A stretch of 64,000 bases of DNA, taken from Brachionus plicatilis. Taxonomy: Eukaryota > Rotifera > Eurotatoria > Ploima > Brachionidae. The stretch is taken from positions 1,076,082 to 1,140,081 of the forward strand of contig QEOQ01000207.1 of the NCBI GenBank assembly GCA_010279815.1, in the 5' to 3' direction. Each line of letters begins with the position of its first letter. Positions within the stretch are counted from its first letter, which is position 1. Under the pieces are notes generated by a model, which did no database searches, was not told the DNA's origin, and was given only the letters and a program-made list of their open reading frames with translations. Below are positions 10,401-21,089 of this stretch, one piece after another. Both the position numbers and the translations under genes were made by a program.

Positions 10401-12466
10401 TTATTCATACCAGTCATTAAATCTTTTCAAAGCTTTTTTCCAATTTTTCAAATCGTTCTCATAGCCAGATTTTTTGAAAATTTCATCTTGGTTCGGATAA
10501 AATTTTTCTTCTACATGGCGCAATTTCTTCAAATCATCTACATTATCAAACATGTTTGCACTTAATCCGGCCAGAAATGCAGCACCATAGACCGATGACG
10601 CATTGCTAAAGTTACTTTTTTCGATCGGAAATTTTAAAATATTTGCCAAGAGTTGATTAAAATTTTTGCTTTTTGTAACACCCCCACATACTCTAGATGA
10701 AGATAGAAAAAAAATTTTTTTTTTGATTTTTTTTAATATTAAAAATTCTACCTTATTGCTTGAAGATCGATGTTATTTCTTATTAAATCATCTCGAATGC
10801 CATCCATTTTAATCCGAATCAAAATTGCCAGCGATTCTATCACAGATTTGAGCATTTGATTCTTTGTAGTGTTTGATTTTACGCCAATAAACCCGGAACC
10901 AGTGGTATTTTTTTCCACACCAGACACTTCCAGCAGACTAGGTATATAGCAAACTCCACCAGTGTCACAAGTTTGTTCCAAAATAGGGTCTATTTCATCA
11001 TGACTATTGAACAAACCTTTGAAAAAAATTAAAATTTTGAAGAACTTTCTTTGGTTTTTACCGATTGACTTAGCCCAATCAACACTTTGACCTGCAGAGG
11101 ACACAAAACAGTGCAGGATATAAATGATTTCATCTTTGTACCTGTATTCGACGAGTGGAAAATTACCATGATTAGATGAAATTGGTTTTTTTCCAACAAC
11201 AACACTAATAAAAGAGCCTGTTCCTATTGTAATGACACATTCACCAGGACTAAAGCAGCATTCGGCTATCGCTGATGCCTGAGCATCGGCTATCTAAGAA
11301 TTCAAAACTATAAATCACTGAGACAATTTTTTTTTACTCTTACTATTGCTCTTAATGGAACGTCATAGTCCAAGTTAAAAAATGATTTATCAATTGCGCC
11401 AAAATTGTCGCTTGGGATTATATTATTTTTTTTAAATAAAATTTTATTTTATCATTACCAAGTTTTCTTTATTTCTGGCAGAATTTTGGAAGGTATTCGA
11501 AATAAAAAAGTTAAAACGGAACTCCAATTTTGCTAAATGAAGTTCTAATTTTTAAATTTAAAATTTGTTAAATAAAATAGCTAATAAATACCTCGTATAT
11601 ATCATAAAATCCACAAGCTGATACACAACTTAGATCAGTAACAAAAAGTTTCTCTCTGCTCAATCTCCACACTAGCCAAGTTTCGATGGTTCCATAAGAT
11701 ATCTGACCGAATTCATGCTCTTCCAGTTTGGACTCCAATATTTCCAATTGATACATCAATTTTGACGATACCTTAGATTCAATTTAAAAAAAAAAGCTTT
11801 CAAAATTTTTTAAAATTACATGTGTACTATCGACTCTGTATTTGGAAATTAAATTTAAATGATGATTACCACTTAATTTGGAGCCGAGACCGGCAAGACC
11901 GGTTGCAGAATTTAGTAAGGGGCTTCGATTCCACTTTTTTGTTAGTTTTGAAGCTCTTTTATCTGACCACAGAATAAAGTTAGTGTATCGTTTACCCGTA
12001 ATACTGAATAAAAATTAAAATTTTTTTTCTCTATTTTAAATTAAAAAAGTACCGATTCCATAGAACAAAACTATTTCGTTGTGTCGAGATTCCCAAGCAT
12101 TTTATCAGTTTGATCTCTAAACAATCTTCTAAGAATTAAATTTAAATTATATTGAATTTTTTTTTTTAAACTACTTTCTGAATTAATTATCTCACAAATT
12201 CCTTTTTTTATTGTGTTTAATAAGTTATCTGGATCAATTTCAAAATGATCATCTAATGGTTGTATAATTTCCAACTTAAATTTAACAAAAAAAATTAAAA
12301 ATATGGGTCAAAAATTTTCTGAATAATTTTTTCTAATGAATGAACAAATTTTTACATTAAAACTGACAGATTTTATGACGTGTAGTTTATTGTTGAATAG
12401 CGTGCATTTTAAATTGGTAGTCCCCACGTCAATTGCCAATATTCCATCTGTGTCGGTAGTACTCAT
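10401..12466 (-). CDS. GK5: Glycerol kinase 5-like FGGY carbohydrate kinase
   Basis: Ten exons (transcript order): 12466-12356, 12274-12175, 12128-12053, 12003-11820, 11771-11592, 11532-11459, 11410-11344, 11293-11062, 11016-10752, 10692-10401. Phases agree throughout and give 526 aa, the usual GK5 length. FGGY landmarks: the N-terminal phosphate motif AIDVGTTNLKC, then LGISTQRNSFVLW, the YGTIETWLVWRL segment, ADAQASAIAECCF, IGTGSFISV, and a C-terminal AAFLAGL helix. Family knowledge: FGGY kinases phosphorylate glycerol or sugars with ATP; GK5 is a metazoan glycerol-kinase-like protein in skin and lipid metabolism. It is third in a same-strand array after RWDD1, whose stop lies 292 bp upstream. 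The ATG is one base after a TTTTTTAG acceptor, consistent with trans-splicing or a 5' UTR intron. Confidence 0.93.
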
Positions 12467-12758
12467 TCTAAAAAAGATATTTTATTTAGCAAATTTTGTA
12501 AATAAAAATTCAACGTTTTAAAATCTATAATTATTTTAAAATTATGATTTTCAAGCAATGCAATATAAACTTTAAGGTTTGGAAAATAATGAACAAAAAG
12601 TCTTGATTATAAATTTACCTTAATTTAAAAATGAAAAATTTTTGAATCAAGATTATTTTTATTTTTTGATTAAATTTTGAATAAAATATTTGGAAAAATA
12701 TTTTTTAAACGGGTCGAAATGTTCTAGTTTAAAGCCGGATTTAAATCAAATAGCTTGA

Positions 12759-15431
12759 CTACTCTTCTTCTTCTTCTTCTTCTTCGTCATCGTCAGGGTG
12801 ATATTCATCGTCTTCATTGTCATCAAGATCCAAATCTTCCAAGTCCTGAAACAAAGATTCATCGACTTCAACATCCCCCTCGGTAAACTGTAAATCTGAA
12901 GTAAACAAGCTCTCATCTCTTTCAAATAGTTGTTTTCCAGTCGTTTTTTTAGGCGTTTTGTCAACCACTTGCTTTTTAAGTTCCGACATTTCTTTATCAA
13001 AAGCTGCTTTCCATTTCAAAAAAGTTTCAACATTTACTTTGGTTCCTTCAAATTTTTTCTAGTTAAAAAAAAAAAATTATTTAATATGAAAAAATTGGCT
13101 AAAAAAAGTATACCAATTCTTCCTCTTCCCTAAGTCGTTCCAGACGCTCTATTTCATTTTTCTCAAATACTTTCCTGTTCTCGTTATCCTGGTTTAGTTT
13201 TTCTAACAAAGAACATACCAAAGTATAAATCATTGGCATGCCAAGATTTTCCATTGCTTGAACTTTTAGGAATTCGATTATTTCTGACTCATCAGCCGTA
13301 TTTTCTGACTCTTCTATCTTCACTTCTGGAGCTTCCTCGGGATACTGGGTTGTGAATTTAAAAACAATAACAATACGAGCTTTAAATAGAGTAATTAAAC
13401 TGAATCAAATAAAAATAAAAATACAAATATATTACCCTCATTATCCGGATTTTCATCATATTTTTCAGTCTTTAAAGTAAATTTTAATTTGTGCAATGGA
13501 TCTGTTTCAAGGACTAAAAAATTTTAAATAAATTTTTCGCTTAAAATTTTTGAATTAAATTTTTTGATTATTATTGAGTTCACAAAGCACGCTCTTAGTT
13601 AATGATATTTTTACATTTTTAATTTTATTTCCTTCATTCAACAAACAAATTCATTTTTAGTATACATTTTTTAAAATCATTATGAAATTTTACACAAAAC
13701 TTTCTAAATAAAAAAGCTAAAATTATAAAATTATAATTTTTATCCATGACTTGTTTTGAAAAGAAAACAACGTAAAAAAGCTTTTCTTAAACATTAAAAG
13801 TCTTCGAAAAATAATTATGCATTTGTTTAATATTTCAATTCAACAATATTAGTGCACTTTGTTTTATTTATTTTAAAATCAGTTTTTGACTTGAACAAGA
13901 TTTATAGATTTTTTTTATTTTTAGGAAAAATTTCTTTATTTTAATTAGAAAATGAATAAAACGTTTTTCCTTACAAAATTGTTTTTTTTTAGTTAGGAAC
14001 TAAATTTTGGATTTACATTTTAATGAAATTGAACAAAAATGAAGAAGCAACAATCAGACCAAAAGTTTTCAATTGTAATGATTAGAATGAAAAATGGATT
14101 TTTTTTAATTTTTTTATGCAGTTCTTTTCATAATTTTAGCATACTGAATAAAACTTACATTTTTTGAACAACTAAAAATTAAAAAAAAATCAATTTTACC
14201 AAAAAAATACAAATTTTTTCTTCTGAAATTTAGTAATTTGGTTATTCGATTATGCTGCACCACAAATCAAGACACGCTTTTGGACCATTCACCAAAGTAA
14301 ATCTCGCCCATGCTAAAATATTTTTGATTATCACGGGTTTATGGCTGCATCAAACTATGAATTAATGCGTCATCAAGACTTGAGTTTATAACAAAAAATA
14401 AAAATAAACGAAATAATCAAAAATTGATTTTTCTAATATTTTATTTTCTTAATTCTTTGTGCTGTACCAAATGCATAAAAATAAAAGGAATTTTTTATTT
14501 TTTGTCTTCAAATTATTATCTATTTCTGAATTAACAAATAAGTTAATAAAAAACGAAATATTTTTAATAATAAAATCTATCAAATTAATTAAAACGTGTA
14601 CTAATCAAAACTCCGTCAAATTATCAAATTATAAAATAGATTCTAAATTAAATTATTTAACTCCATTTTACTTTAAAAAAGCACTTTTTAAAGGAGAGTT
14701 ACTCTTGATTATTTATTTTAAAAATATATAAATTACCTCAAATTCTTAAGATGACTATTGCATATTTAAATCGGATATTGATCAATTATTATTTAATTTT
14801 TGTCTTTTTTAAATAAAAAATTTAATTATTTTTAATAAAAAAATTGATGAGCTAATTGATAATTTTAGTCTTTTTATTTAAATTGGATTTATTTTTAATA
14901 AAAAGATGTCTTTTTTTTTAGCATATAAAATAAATAAATAGACATTATTAATTTTGTACACATAAATTCATCTTTTTATAGTTATGAATATATTTTTTTT
15001 ATCTTAAAATTTCTCCTGTATCAAAAATATAAACTAAAAGTAATAATTATTTTTTTATATTTTTGATGAAAATTTTTTAAATTGACAACTATGTTTATAC
15101 TTAAATTATTATTGATCCAATGTGGGTTAAATTAAAATTTTGAGAAAAATTTAACAATTAATTTTAAAATGTGACAACAAATTGAAAAAAATAATTCATT
15201 TTGATAAATGGAATCTTGAATATGATTGTAAATTTAGAGTAATTTTAGAAAACACTTCTCAATAATTCAGGTTGTTTTTTTTAAAACAAAATTTTAAATT
15301 TATTTGGCTTGAATGAAGAAGTATTATCTGATACACGGCTAAGTTAATTAATCAACATTATTACCTTCTATTTCGGGAAAAATTGACTCGAGAGCTTCAA
15401 CTTCGGTACACTGATCTTCTCTATAACTCAT
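12759..15431 (-). CDS. RWDD1: RWD domain-containing protein 1
   Basis: Four exons: 15431-15365, 13513-13436, 13379-13114, 13058-12759; 236 aa against about 243 in vertebrates. The N-terminal RWD domain starts EVEALESIFPE and contains the YPEEAP motif; the middle has the helix ENLGMPMIYTLVCSLLEKLN; the C-terminus has VNVETFLKWKAAFDKEM, GKQLFERD and VDESLFQDLEDLDLDD, which are RWDD1 hallmarks, then an acidic poly-Glu tail. Known role: RWDD1 (DFRP2) binds and stabilises the GTPase DRG2. Intron 1 is 1.85 kb (13514-15364), exceptional beside the 45-57 nt introns around it. The ATG lies 13 nt after a TTGTAAACTTAG acceptor, and the upstream gene MRPL19 stops 181 bp before, as in an operon. Confidence 0.93.
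13514..15364 (-). other. Large first intron of RWDD1
   Basis: 1.85 kb of very AT-rich sequence between RWDD1 exons 1 and 2. Open frames here (e.g. 14459-14731 on the plus strand) are Lys/Asn/Ile/Leu-rich and look like chance AT-driven frames. A less AT-rich island at about 14240-14390 stands out and is not explained. Confidence 0.7.
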
Positions 15432-15612
15432 TTTACGACAAACTCTAAGTTTACAAACAAACAAAATTTAGCATTTTAATTTAATTTTAATAAACTCAGA
15501 TTTTTAATTCTGAATGAAAAATTGAGTAAAAATTTTTTTCCTGCATTAATTTATTTATTTAATAATCTAGCTAGAAATTTAGATTCTCTCAGCAAGGTAA
15601 AATATTTACAAT

Positions 15613-16811
15613 CTATTTTTTTTCGTTTGAAGGCGTTTCCTTTGGTATATGTCTAGTGCGAACCAATTTTTTGGCTGCAGTAACAATTTCTTGTTTGTCA
15701 GTAATTTCAGATTCGAATTTTTTGATATCTTGAACTATCTCGCGATGGTCGTCATCATGTATTGTTTCACGGTAGTTCTTCATCAAGTCCCATTTTTCAT
15801 AAGGTTTAAAGTCACTCGAAGAGTTCATGTACTCTTCATGTTGATAGCGCTTAATTTCTGGCAGGATCACGCCACGTAGTGCCTTTCTGTCCCAGGCATG
15901 TCTCCAAGGCTTATTTTTCAAAGGAACTTTGGTCATGTTTACTGGTACTTTCATTCCTGGTAAGAGTTTAACTGGTTCAAAATCGAACGGAATAGTAGAA
16001 TATTCGGGCGGAGAATCTTGAAGATATGACAAATTATCATCCAAACGCTTTTCAAGTTTTAGCACTTCGATAGATCTAATTGTTGGGTTATATAGATCGT
16101 ACATGATCTCAACTCCTTGAAATAAGAATGTTCAAAATTTAAAAATTTTTAAAGAATAAAAAAATAAAATTAATTTTTTTAAAATTAATTACCGAGTCCA
16201 TCTATTACATTTCTTAGAGTAAAAGAATGTTTAAGACCATACTCGTCTCGTCTGATGCATATACCAACGAATCGGTTAGATTTTCCTGGTGCATATGGAT
16301 CCGAAACAGTAACTGCCATGATAGAACCAACATAGAATTCAGGAATAGTAATTTGCTTTCTACGATTTATCATGTCAATTCTTTCCAATTTCTCCCTAAT
16401 TTTGTCACGGAAATAAAAGACTGGATTCGGCAAAAATTCAGGGTAAATGTATCTTTTTTTTTTAATTTTATTATGATTAAATAGTATTAAATTTGTTAAA
16501 TAAAAAAAAAATTATTAAATACTTGTAGTCACGCTCAGCTTGAGAATATTCGGCCTGTTCGAGTTTAGGCCTTTCATGGGACCCTACCGAGGGTCCCTTG
16601 GCAGCGGCACCTAATTTAGAACGCCTTGCTTTTTCTAAGATTCGATCGGGTACAGTGTTTGTGTAGTTTCGGGCAGCAATTGTCTGAAAAGCTTTAATTT
16701 TTTATTTATTTTTGAAAATGATTCGAAAAGAATAATTTTCAGCTCACTTTGTTTCAGGGCATTGGGCTGTCTTGCTAGCAAATATGGTATTTTTTCATAT
16801 AATTGAAACAT
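15613..16811 (-). CDS. MRPL19: Mitochondrial ribosomal protein L19 (bL19m)
   Basis: Four exons: 16811-16748, 16691-16523, 16452-16193, 16115-15613; 331 aa. Exons 3-4 carry the bL19 core: IPEFYVGSIMAVTVSDPYA then GICIRRDEYGLKHSFTLRN and VEIMYDLYNPTIRSIEVLK, followed by LEKRLDDNLSYLQDSPPEYS, all close to animal MRPL19. It is a large-subunit protein of the mitochondrial ribosome. The N-terminus (FQLYEKIPYLLARQPN) is basic and amphipathic, suitable as a mitochondrial targeting sequence. It is the promoter-proximal gene of the MRPL19-RWDD1-GK5 array; unlike the two following genes it has no acceptor AG immediately before the ATG. Codons and introns match its neighbours. Confidence 0.94.
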
Positions 16812-17269
16812 TTTATTAATTTTATTCTTTTATGTAAAAACAAAAATTCAAATAAAACTATGCTTGAAATTTAGATCCATGTGTGAAGTAGCAATTTTTC
16901 ATTTTATTTTCTATTCAAATATGAAGTTATATTTGTATGAATTGAAAAATTTTAGTGATTTTTGTCTTGTAAGCAACAAATAAATCTATTCGATTCCATT
17001 ATAATTACTCAGAAGATTTAAATTTAAGTTTTTTTGTTTATAAAATTTGAAAATTTGCTATTAAAGAATAAAAAAATCTTTCAAAAAAAATTTTCTTTTT
17101 ATTCTCATTATGGCCCGAAATATAGTGACTAAAATACAAACCAAAATTTTATTAATTTTTGAATTGATAATTTTCTAAAGAGATATGAAAAAATCTTTAC
17201 AAATCAATTTTGTTTATCAAGAATATTCGCTTTCTAACTTTTAAGGTATGATATTTGATATAACTTTTC
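16812..17269. other. Upstream region of MRPL19
   Basis: AT-rich interval that should contain the promoter of the minus-strand MRPL19 array. No element recognised beyond homopolymer tracts. Confidence 0.4.
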
Positions 17270-18120
17270 GTAATATTCATCAACGATATCCTTGAGGTAA
17301 TACATCATTTAATTAAGTTATTTGCAGATGACAGTAAGTAGAAGTTAAGCATATCTTGTGACGTCTTTAGAATAGAATATGCTTTTTAACGTGAATAAAT
17401 GCAAGGTGATGCATTTCAGTAAATCCGGCAAAAATAAGTTTCCTGATCTGAGACTGAAAATGTATGGTATGGATATTGATCAATATCTTTAATTTGTTGA
17501 TTCTCAAAAAGATCTTGGAGTGACTGTTTCACCAAATCTGAAGTTCTCAGAGCACATTAGGATGCAAGCAAATAAGGCAAATGCTATGTTGGGTCAATTA
17601 CGGCGAACTTTCAGGTTCTGGAAAATTGATACGCTATGGCTATTGTTTTGCACATTTGTAAGACTAGAATATGCTGCAGTAGTCTGGTCTCCTCATACAG
17701 CAAAGGATATTAGAATACTTGAAAGAATATACAGAGAAGAGCCACAAAGTTAGCCCCAAGAATCCGTAACTGGGAATAAAGCAGGACACTAGCAGTTATT
17801 GGTTTAACTCCGCTTAGCGAGAGAAGAGAAAGAGGTGACTTGATCCAACTTTTTAAATTCCAAAGTGGTATCAATAAAGTTAATTGGACAAAACTTCCTA
17901 CTAGATGTTACTCGATAGCTTCATCAGGACCAGCTCAGAATCAGGGTACACAAGAGAAGACTATCAGGGCAGATCATTAAAAATTGTAGTCAGAGGAAAT
18001 CCTTTTTTATCAATAGAGTAGTAAAAGGGATGGAACAAGTTTCCTGAGAAAATGATCAATTCCTGCTTAGTTAATAAATTCAAAAATGAGTACGATAAAT
18101 CCAAAAATCCGTATCTATAT
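17270..18120 (+). mobile_element. Decayed LINE (non-LTR retrotransposon) reverse transcriptase fragment
   Basis: Plus-strand fragments read FINDILE (about 17277), LFADDS (about 17318, the YADD-type catalytic motif), NVNKCKVMHFSKSG (about 17390), then a longer piece DLGVTVSPNLKFSEHIR...LEYAAVVWSP and finally RRERGDLIQLFKF (about 17822). This is the order of the C-terminal reverse transcriptase and thumb of jockey/CR1-like LINEs. Stops and frameshifts break the frame (for example after the IDQYL segment and at 17751), so it is dead. The 5' end with the endonuclease is absent. Confidence 0.85.
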
Positions 18121-18159
18121 ACAGTGGGTATTTCAAAAACGACATGCCCCCTAAGGTCG

Positions 18160-18272
18160 CGACCGCCAAACCGTACCATAAACGGAGACGTACCGAACCG
18201 TACCAGCCGTACCAGACGAACCGTACCATAAACGGTGCCGATCGGTACCATAAACGGCGCCGTACACTCTAA
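18160..18272. repeat. GC-rich cluster of GTACCATAAACGG units
   Basis: Three copies of GTACCATAAACGG and several partial CCGTACC/CGTACCAG units in ~110 bp, in a genome where such GC content is rare. It lies just after the LINE fragment. It may be a terminal or subterminal repeat region of a DNA transposon; no matching partner end was found in the window. Confidence 0.6.
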
Positions 18273-18616
18273 CCTATGATTATAACTACATTTCAAAATA
18301 AAATGTCTGAGTCTTATTTCTAGTTTTTTTTATTATTTTAAAAAAATTATATTTTGATTGTTATATAGTTTTCCAAATGACATAAATTTTTCAAACCATT
18401 TATAAAATGCGAAGATAAATTTTATTTTGCGATGGCAGAATTTTAATATTGTAATTAAAAATTTTATTAAGGGTATAATTCAAAAGTTGATTTAAAATTA
18501 GACATCAATTAAAAGTACTAAATTTGAGTTTAATGTAAGAATTTTTACTTGTTTTAATCAATAGTAATAAATCAATAGTATACCAAGTTTCGCTAGATAT
18601 TGATTGAATTTATTTA

Positions 18617-18645
18617 ATAATAATAACAATAATAATAATAATAGT
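18617..18645. repeat. AAT/ATA microsatellite
   Basis: Imperfect (AAT)n run, AATAATAATAACAATAATAAT-like, between the GTACC cluster and the hAT MITE. Confidence 0.7.
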
Positions 18646-18809
18646 ATATTAAGCCGCAACAATGACCATGTCAACATGGACACTGCAAGTATGCTTCGGC
18701 ACACTATGGCGGCTGCTGAATTACGCTTTCAGTGAAATTCTTTTTTTTTTTTTTGTGTTTGACAGATAAAATTTCCAGTTTTTGATCATTTCGGATTTGG
18801 CATTTTCAC

Positions 18810-19360
18810 TAGTGTTTTGAGTCGACTATAGATTTGAAAAGTCGACTAAAAATCGACTAATTTAATATTATAGTCGACTAAAGACGAATTTAATTTTTAC
18901 TTCAAAAGAAAAAGAAAAGATACTTTCTTTGATAAAATAAAATAATTCACGTGATAAATTTATATTGTAATCATTCATTTAAAGTCCATAGTTTAATTTT
19001 CTTTAATATTTGCACTTTAGTTTCTAATATTCATTTAAAAAAAAACTGAAAAAAATTAAAATGTCTTCAAAGCAAAAAACTATTACTATTAGGTTGTTAA
19101 TTATTTGTTAAATATTTGACCGTTTTAAATGAACTTTTTATGAACTATGAAAATTTTAAATTTATTTTTTTCAAATTTATACATAATTAAAACAAAATTG
19201 TATAAATATTTTTTGTATAAAAGAAAATATTTAATGAGAAAAATGTTCGACTTTAGTCGATTTTTAAGGCTATTAGTCGACTACAAGTCAATTTTCTGAA
19301 AATTGGAGTCGACTAGTCGAAAAAAAAAGTCGACTTTGGTCGAGTCGACTCACAACACTA
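18810..19360. mobile_element. hAT-type MITE with 8-bp TSD ATTTTCAC
   Basis: Flanking direct repeats ATTTTCAC at 18802-18809 and 19361-19368 (8 bp, typical of hAT) enclose inverted ends: left TAGTGTTTTGAGTCGACT, right (reverse complement) TAGTGTTGTGAGTCGACT. GTCGACT and GTCGA motifs recur in the subterminal 60-110 bp at both ends. The interior is AT-rich with no transposase frame, so it is non-autonomous. Confidence 0.88.
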
Positions 19361-19707
19361 ATTTTCACGTGCTTATCGTAGTTCGCTTTTAATTTAGAAT
19401 TATTTTTGAAATTTTTAAATAAAAAAATTTACAATAAAGTTAATTTCAAAAAGCCAATTTTTTGTCCCATTTTTAAATTGCTCACAAGATGAGAAATAAT
19501 AACTTGAGTTAATATTTAAAAAAATTGGTTCATCTAAATGATGTAATAAATTTTATCTTTAAAAATTTACATTTAAATTTTATAGCAATAAATAAAAATT
19601 AAACAAAAAATATAAATTAAGATGTGATAAATTTTATTTTACATTTTTGATTAAATTAAACTTAAGAAATTAAAATAATTACAAATTTTGATAAATGTTC
19701 GTCGAGA

Positions 19708-20159
19708 CTAAGAATCTTTGGTCGGTTCATGGTGAAAATTAAGCTGAGATTGAGCAATTTGGGAAATTTTTTCTTGAATTTGCTGAAGTAAATTTTCTGC
19801 ACAATTGGTCACGTATTCAAGGTGCCTTGCTGCAATTGCATTCTCAATTTCCAGTTCTCTCAACTGCTGGGCCTGAAGTTGTTCATTAGACTCATTTTCA
19901 TCAGGTAATGAATCGATCAGCTCATCAATTCGTTTAGCAGCCGAAGTAATCGACTTTGCATACTCTATCTTTATATCTTCAATAGATTTTTCATCTTGAA
20001 ATTTGTCTTTTTCCTCCTCTTCGTATCCTCTGTTCAAACTTTCGGCAAAATTCTCAAATTTGCTCGGCTTGGCCCGCTGCTGTAAAATACCAGTTGCATC
20101 ACAGAATAACGATGCCAACTTATTCACTTGATCCTGTAACTGAGTAAGTCGGTCCGACA
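19708..20159 (-). CDS. MED21: Mediator subunit 21 (start codon completed by splicing)
   Basis: 150 codons from the conserved SDRLTQLQDQVNKLA to the stop, including the diagnostic AKRIDELIDSLP block and the C-terminal IAQSQLNFH; about 151 aa, close to the usual ~145. Known role: small helical subunit of the middle module of Mediator, pairing with MED7. The frame has no ATG at all. The exon starts TGTCGGACC right after a TTTTACAG acceptor, so the conserved initiator Met can only be made as A|TG with the A supplied by an upstream exon or spliced leader (a GTG would result if one read through genomic DNA). The preceding gene's stop is only ~107 bp upstream, and no upstream donor in that gap leaves a terminal A. 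Last gene of the five-gene minus-strand array. Confidence 0.93.
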
Positions 20160-20266
20160 CTGTAAAATTTTTTTTAAATAAAAATTTTCAACCAATTTTA
20201 TACCTCAGGTTTTAATACCTCAGTTTGATTCAAAAAAAATTTTTTATTTTCTATAAAAAATTTTAT

Positions 20267-20989
20267 TCAAGATAATTTTTGTAAAAAATCAGCTAAGCTT
20301 CCGAACGAACTAGTCGTTTTGGCTTTCATTTTTTCTTGTTCCAGCTCGTTTTGCTTCAATTTTAGCTGAAGACTCTGAAATTTTTTCTTTATCGCACTGG
20401 ATTGTCGCGCAGGCTTCCATTCGGCTTTACTATTAAATTTTAAACAACTTTTATTGAGTTCGTGATTGAATTTTTTTTCTTTCATCTCTTCAGTGGCCTT
20501 TAAACAATTTAATTCTTTTCTTTGTTCAGTATAAATTGTATTTTTAAATCTGCATTTTTTACACTCGTAAATCAAGTCAATTCCTTTATTTAATACTTTA
20601 TTGATTAATTTGTATTTATAACAATTCAATCTAGGCTTGAAATCGAACAATTTTATTTTTCTATTCAATTTTGAATGCTTATGAATCATATGGTATTTGG
20701 GCTTTATGTAAACTGTACAATTATCTGGCCAATAGGACAAACTACACCTTTCGCAGTAGAATAAATTCCAATTTATGTTGTATGTTTTTTTCATATTTTT
20801 TTGCTCGACAACTTTTTCATTAAGTTTTATTTTACTTTTTTTGTTTTCTTCTTGTTTTTGGGCCTCCTTTGAGTCTAATGAATTTTCCAAAAAATCAAAG
20901 TAAGCTTTCAATTTAGAATTAGAGCTGAATTGTCTTAAATTGGACAAATGAGATTTAGTAAGGTCGGAAAAATTATCCGCACTAGTCAT
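20267..20989 (-). CDS. C18orf21 (UPF0711)-like zinc-ribbon protein
   Basis: Intronless, 240 aa. A putative zinc ribbon is formed by CERC (Cys79, Cys82) and CKKC (Cys143, Cys146), with IKPKYH between, then a Lys-rich stretch and a C-terminal helix KKFQSLQLKLKQNE ending in LADFLQKLS. The same order (C-x2-C, RLKPK, C-x2-C, basic linker, short Leu-rich end) is found in vertebrate C18orf21, which recent work links to RNase MRP. The assignment rests on pattern and length, not strong identity. The ATG is one base after a TTTTTTTTCATTAG acceptor. DOLK ends 100 bp upstream and MED21 begins 107 bp downstream, on the same strand. Confidence 0.68.
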   Translation of the reverse strand: MTSADNFSDLTKSHLSNLRQFSSNSKLKAYFDFLENSLDSKEAQKQEENKKSKIKLNEKVVEQKNMKKTYNINWNLFYCERCSLSYWPDNCTVYIKPKYHMIHKHSKLNRKIKLFDFKPRLNCYKYKLINKVLNKGIDLIYECKKCRFKNTIYTEQRKELNCLKATEEMKEKKFNHELNKSCLKFNSKAEWKPARQSSAIKKKFQSLQLKLKQNELEQEKMKAKTTSSFGSLADFLQKLS

Positions 20990-21089
20990 TCTAATGAAAA
21001 AAAAATTTTTTTTAAATTTATTAAATTAATAGTTGATAAAGATTTTTATGTCTTTATAAAAAAAAAAAATTTTATTGGTATCTATTTTT

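Noticed and set aside
12336..12521. Plus-strand frame across the first GK5 exon
   Set aside because: Shadow of GK5 exon 1, which encodes the FGGY phosphate-binding motif on the minus strand.
14459..14731. 90-codon plus-strand frame inside RWDD1 intron 1
   Set aside because: Composition is what AT-rich random sequence gives (Lys, Asn, Ile, Leu), no domain, and it lies in an intron of a well-supported gene on the other strand.
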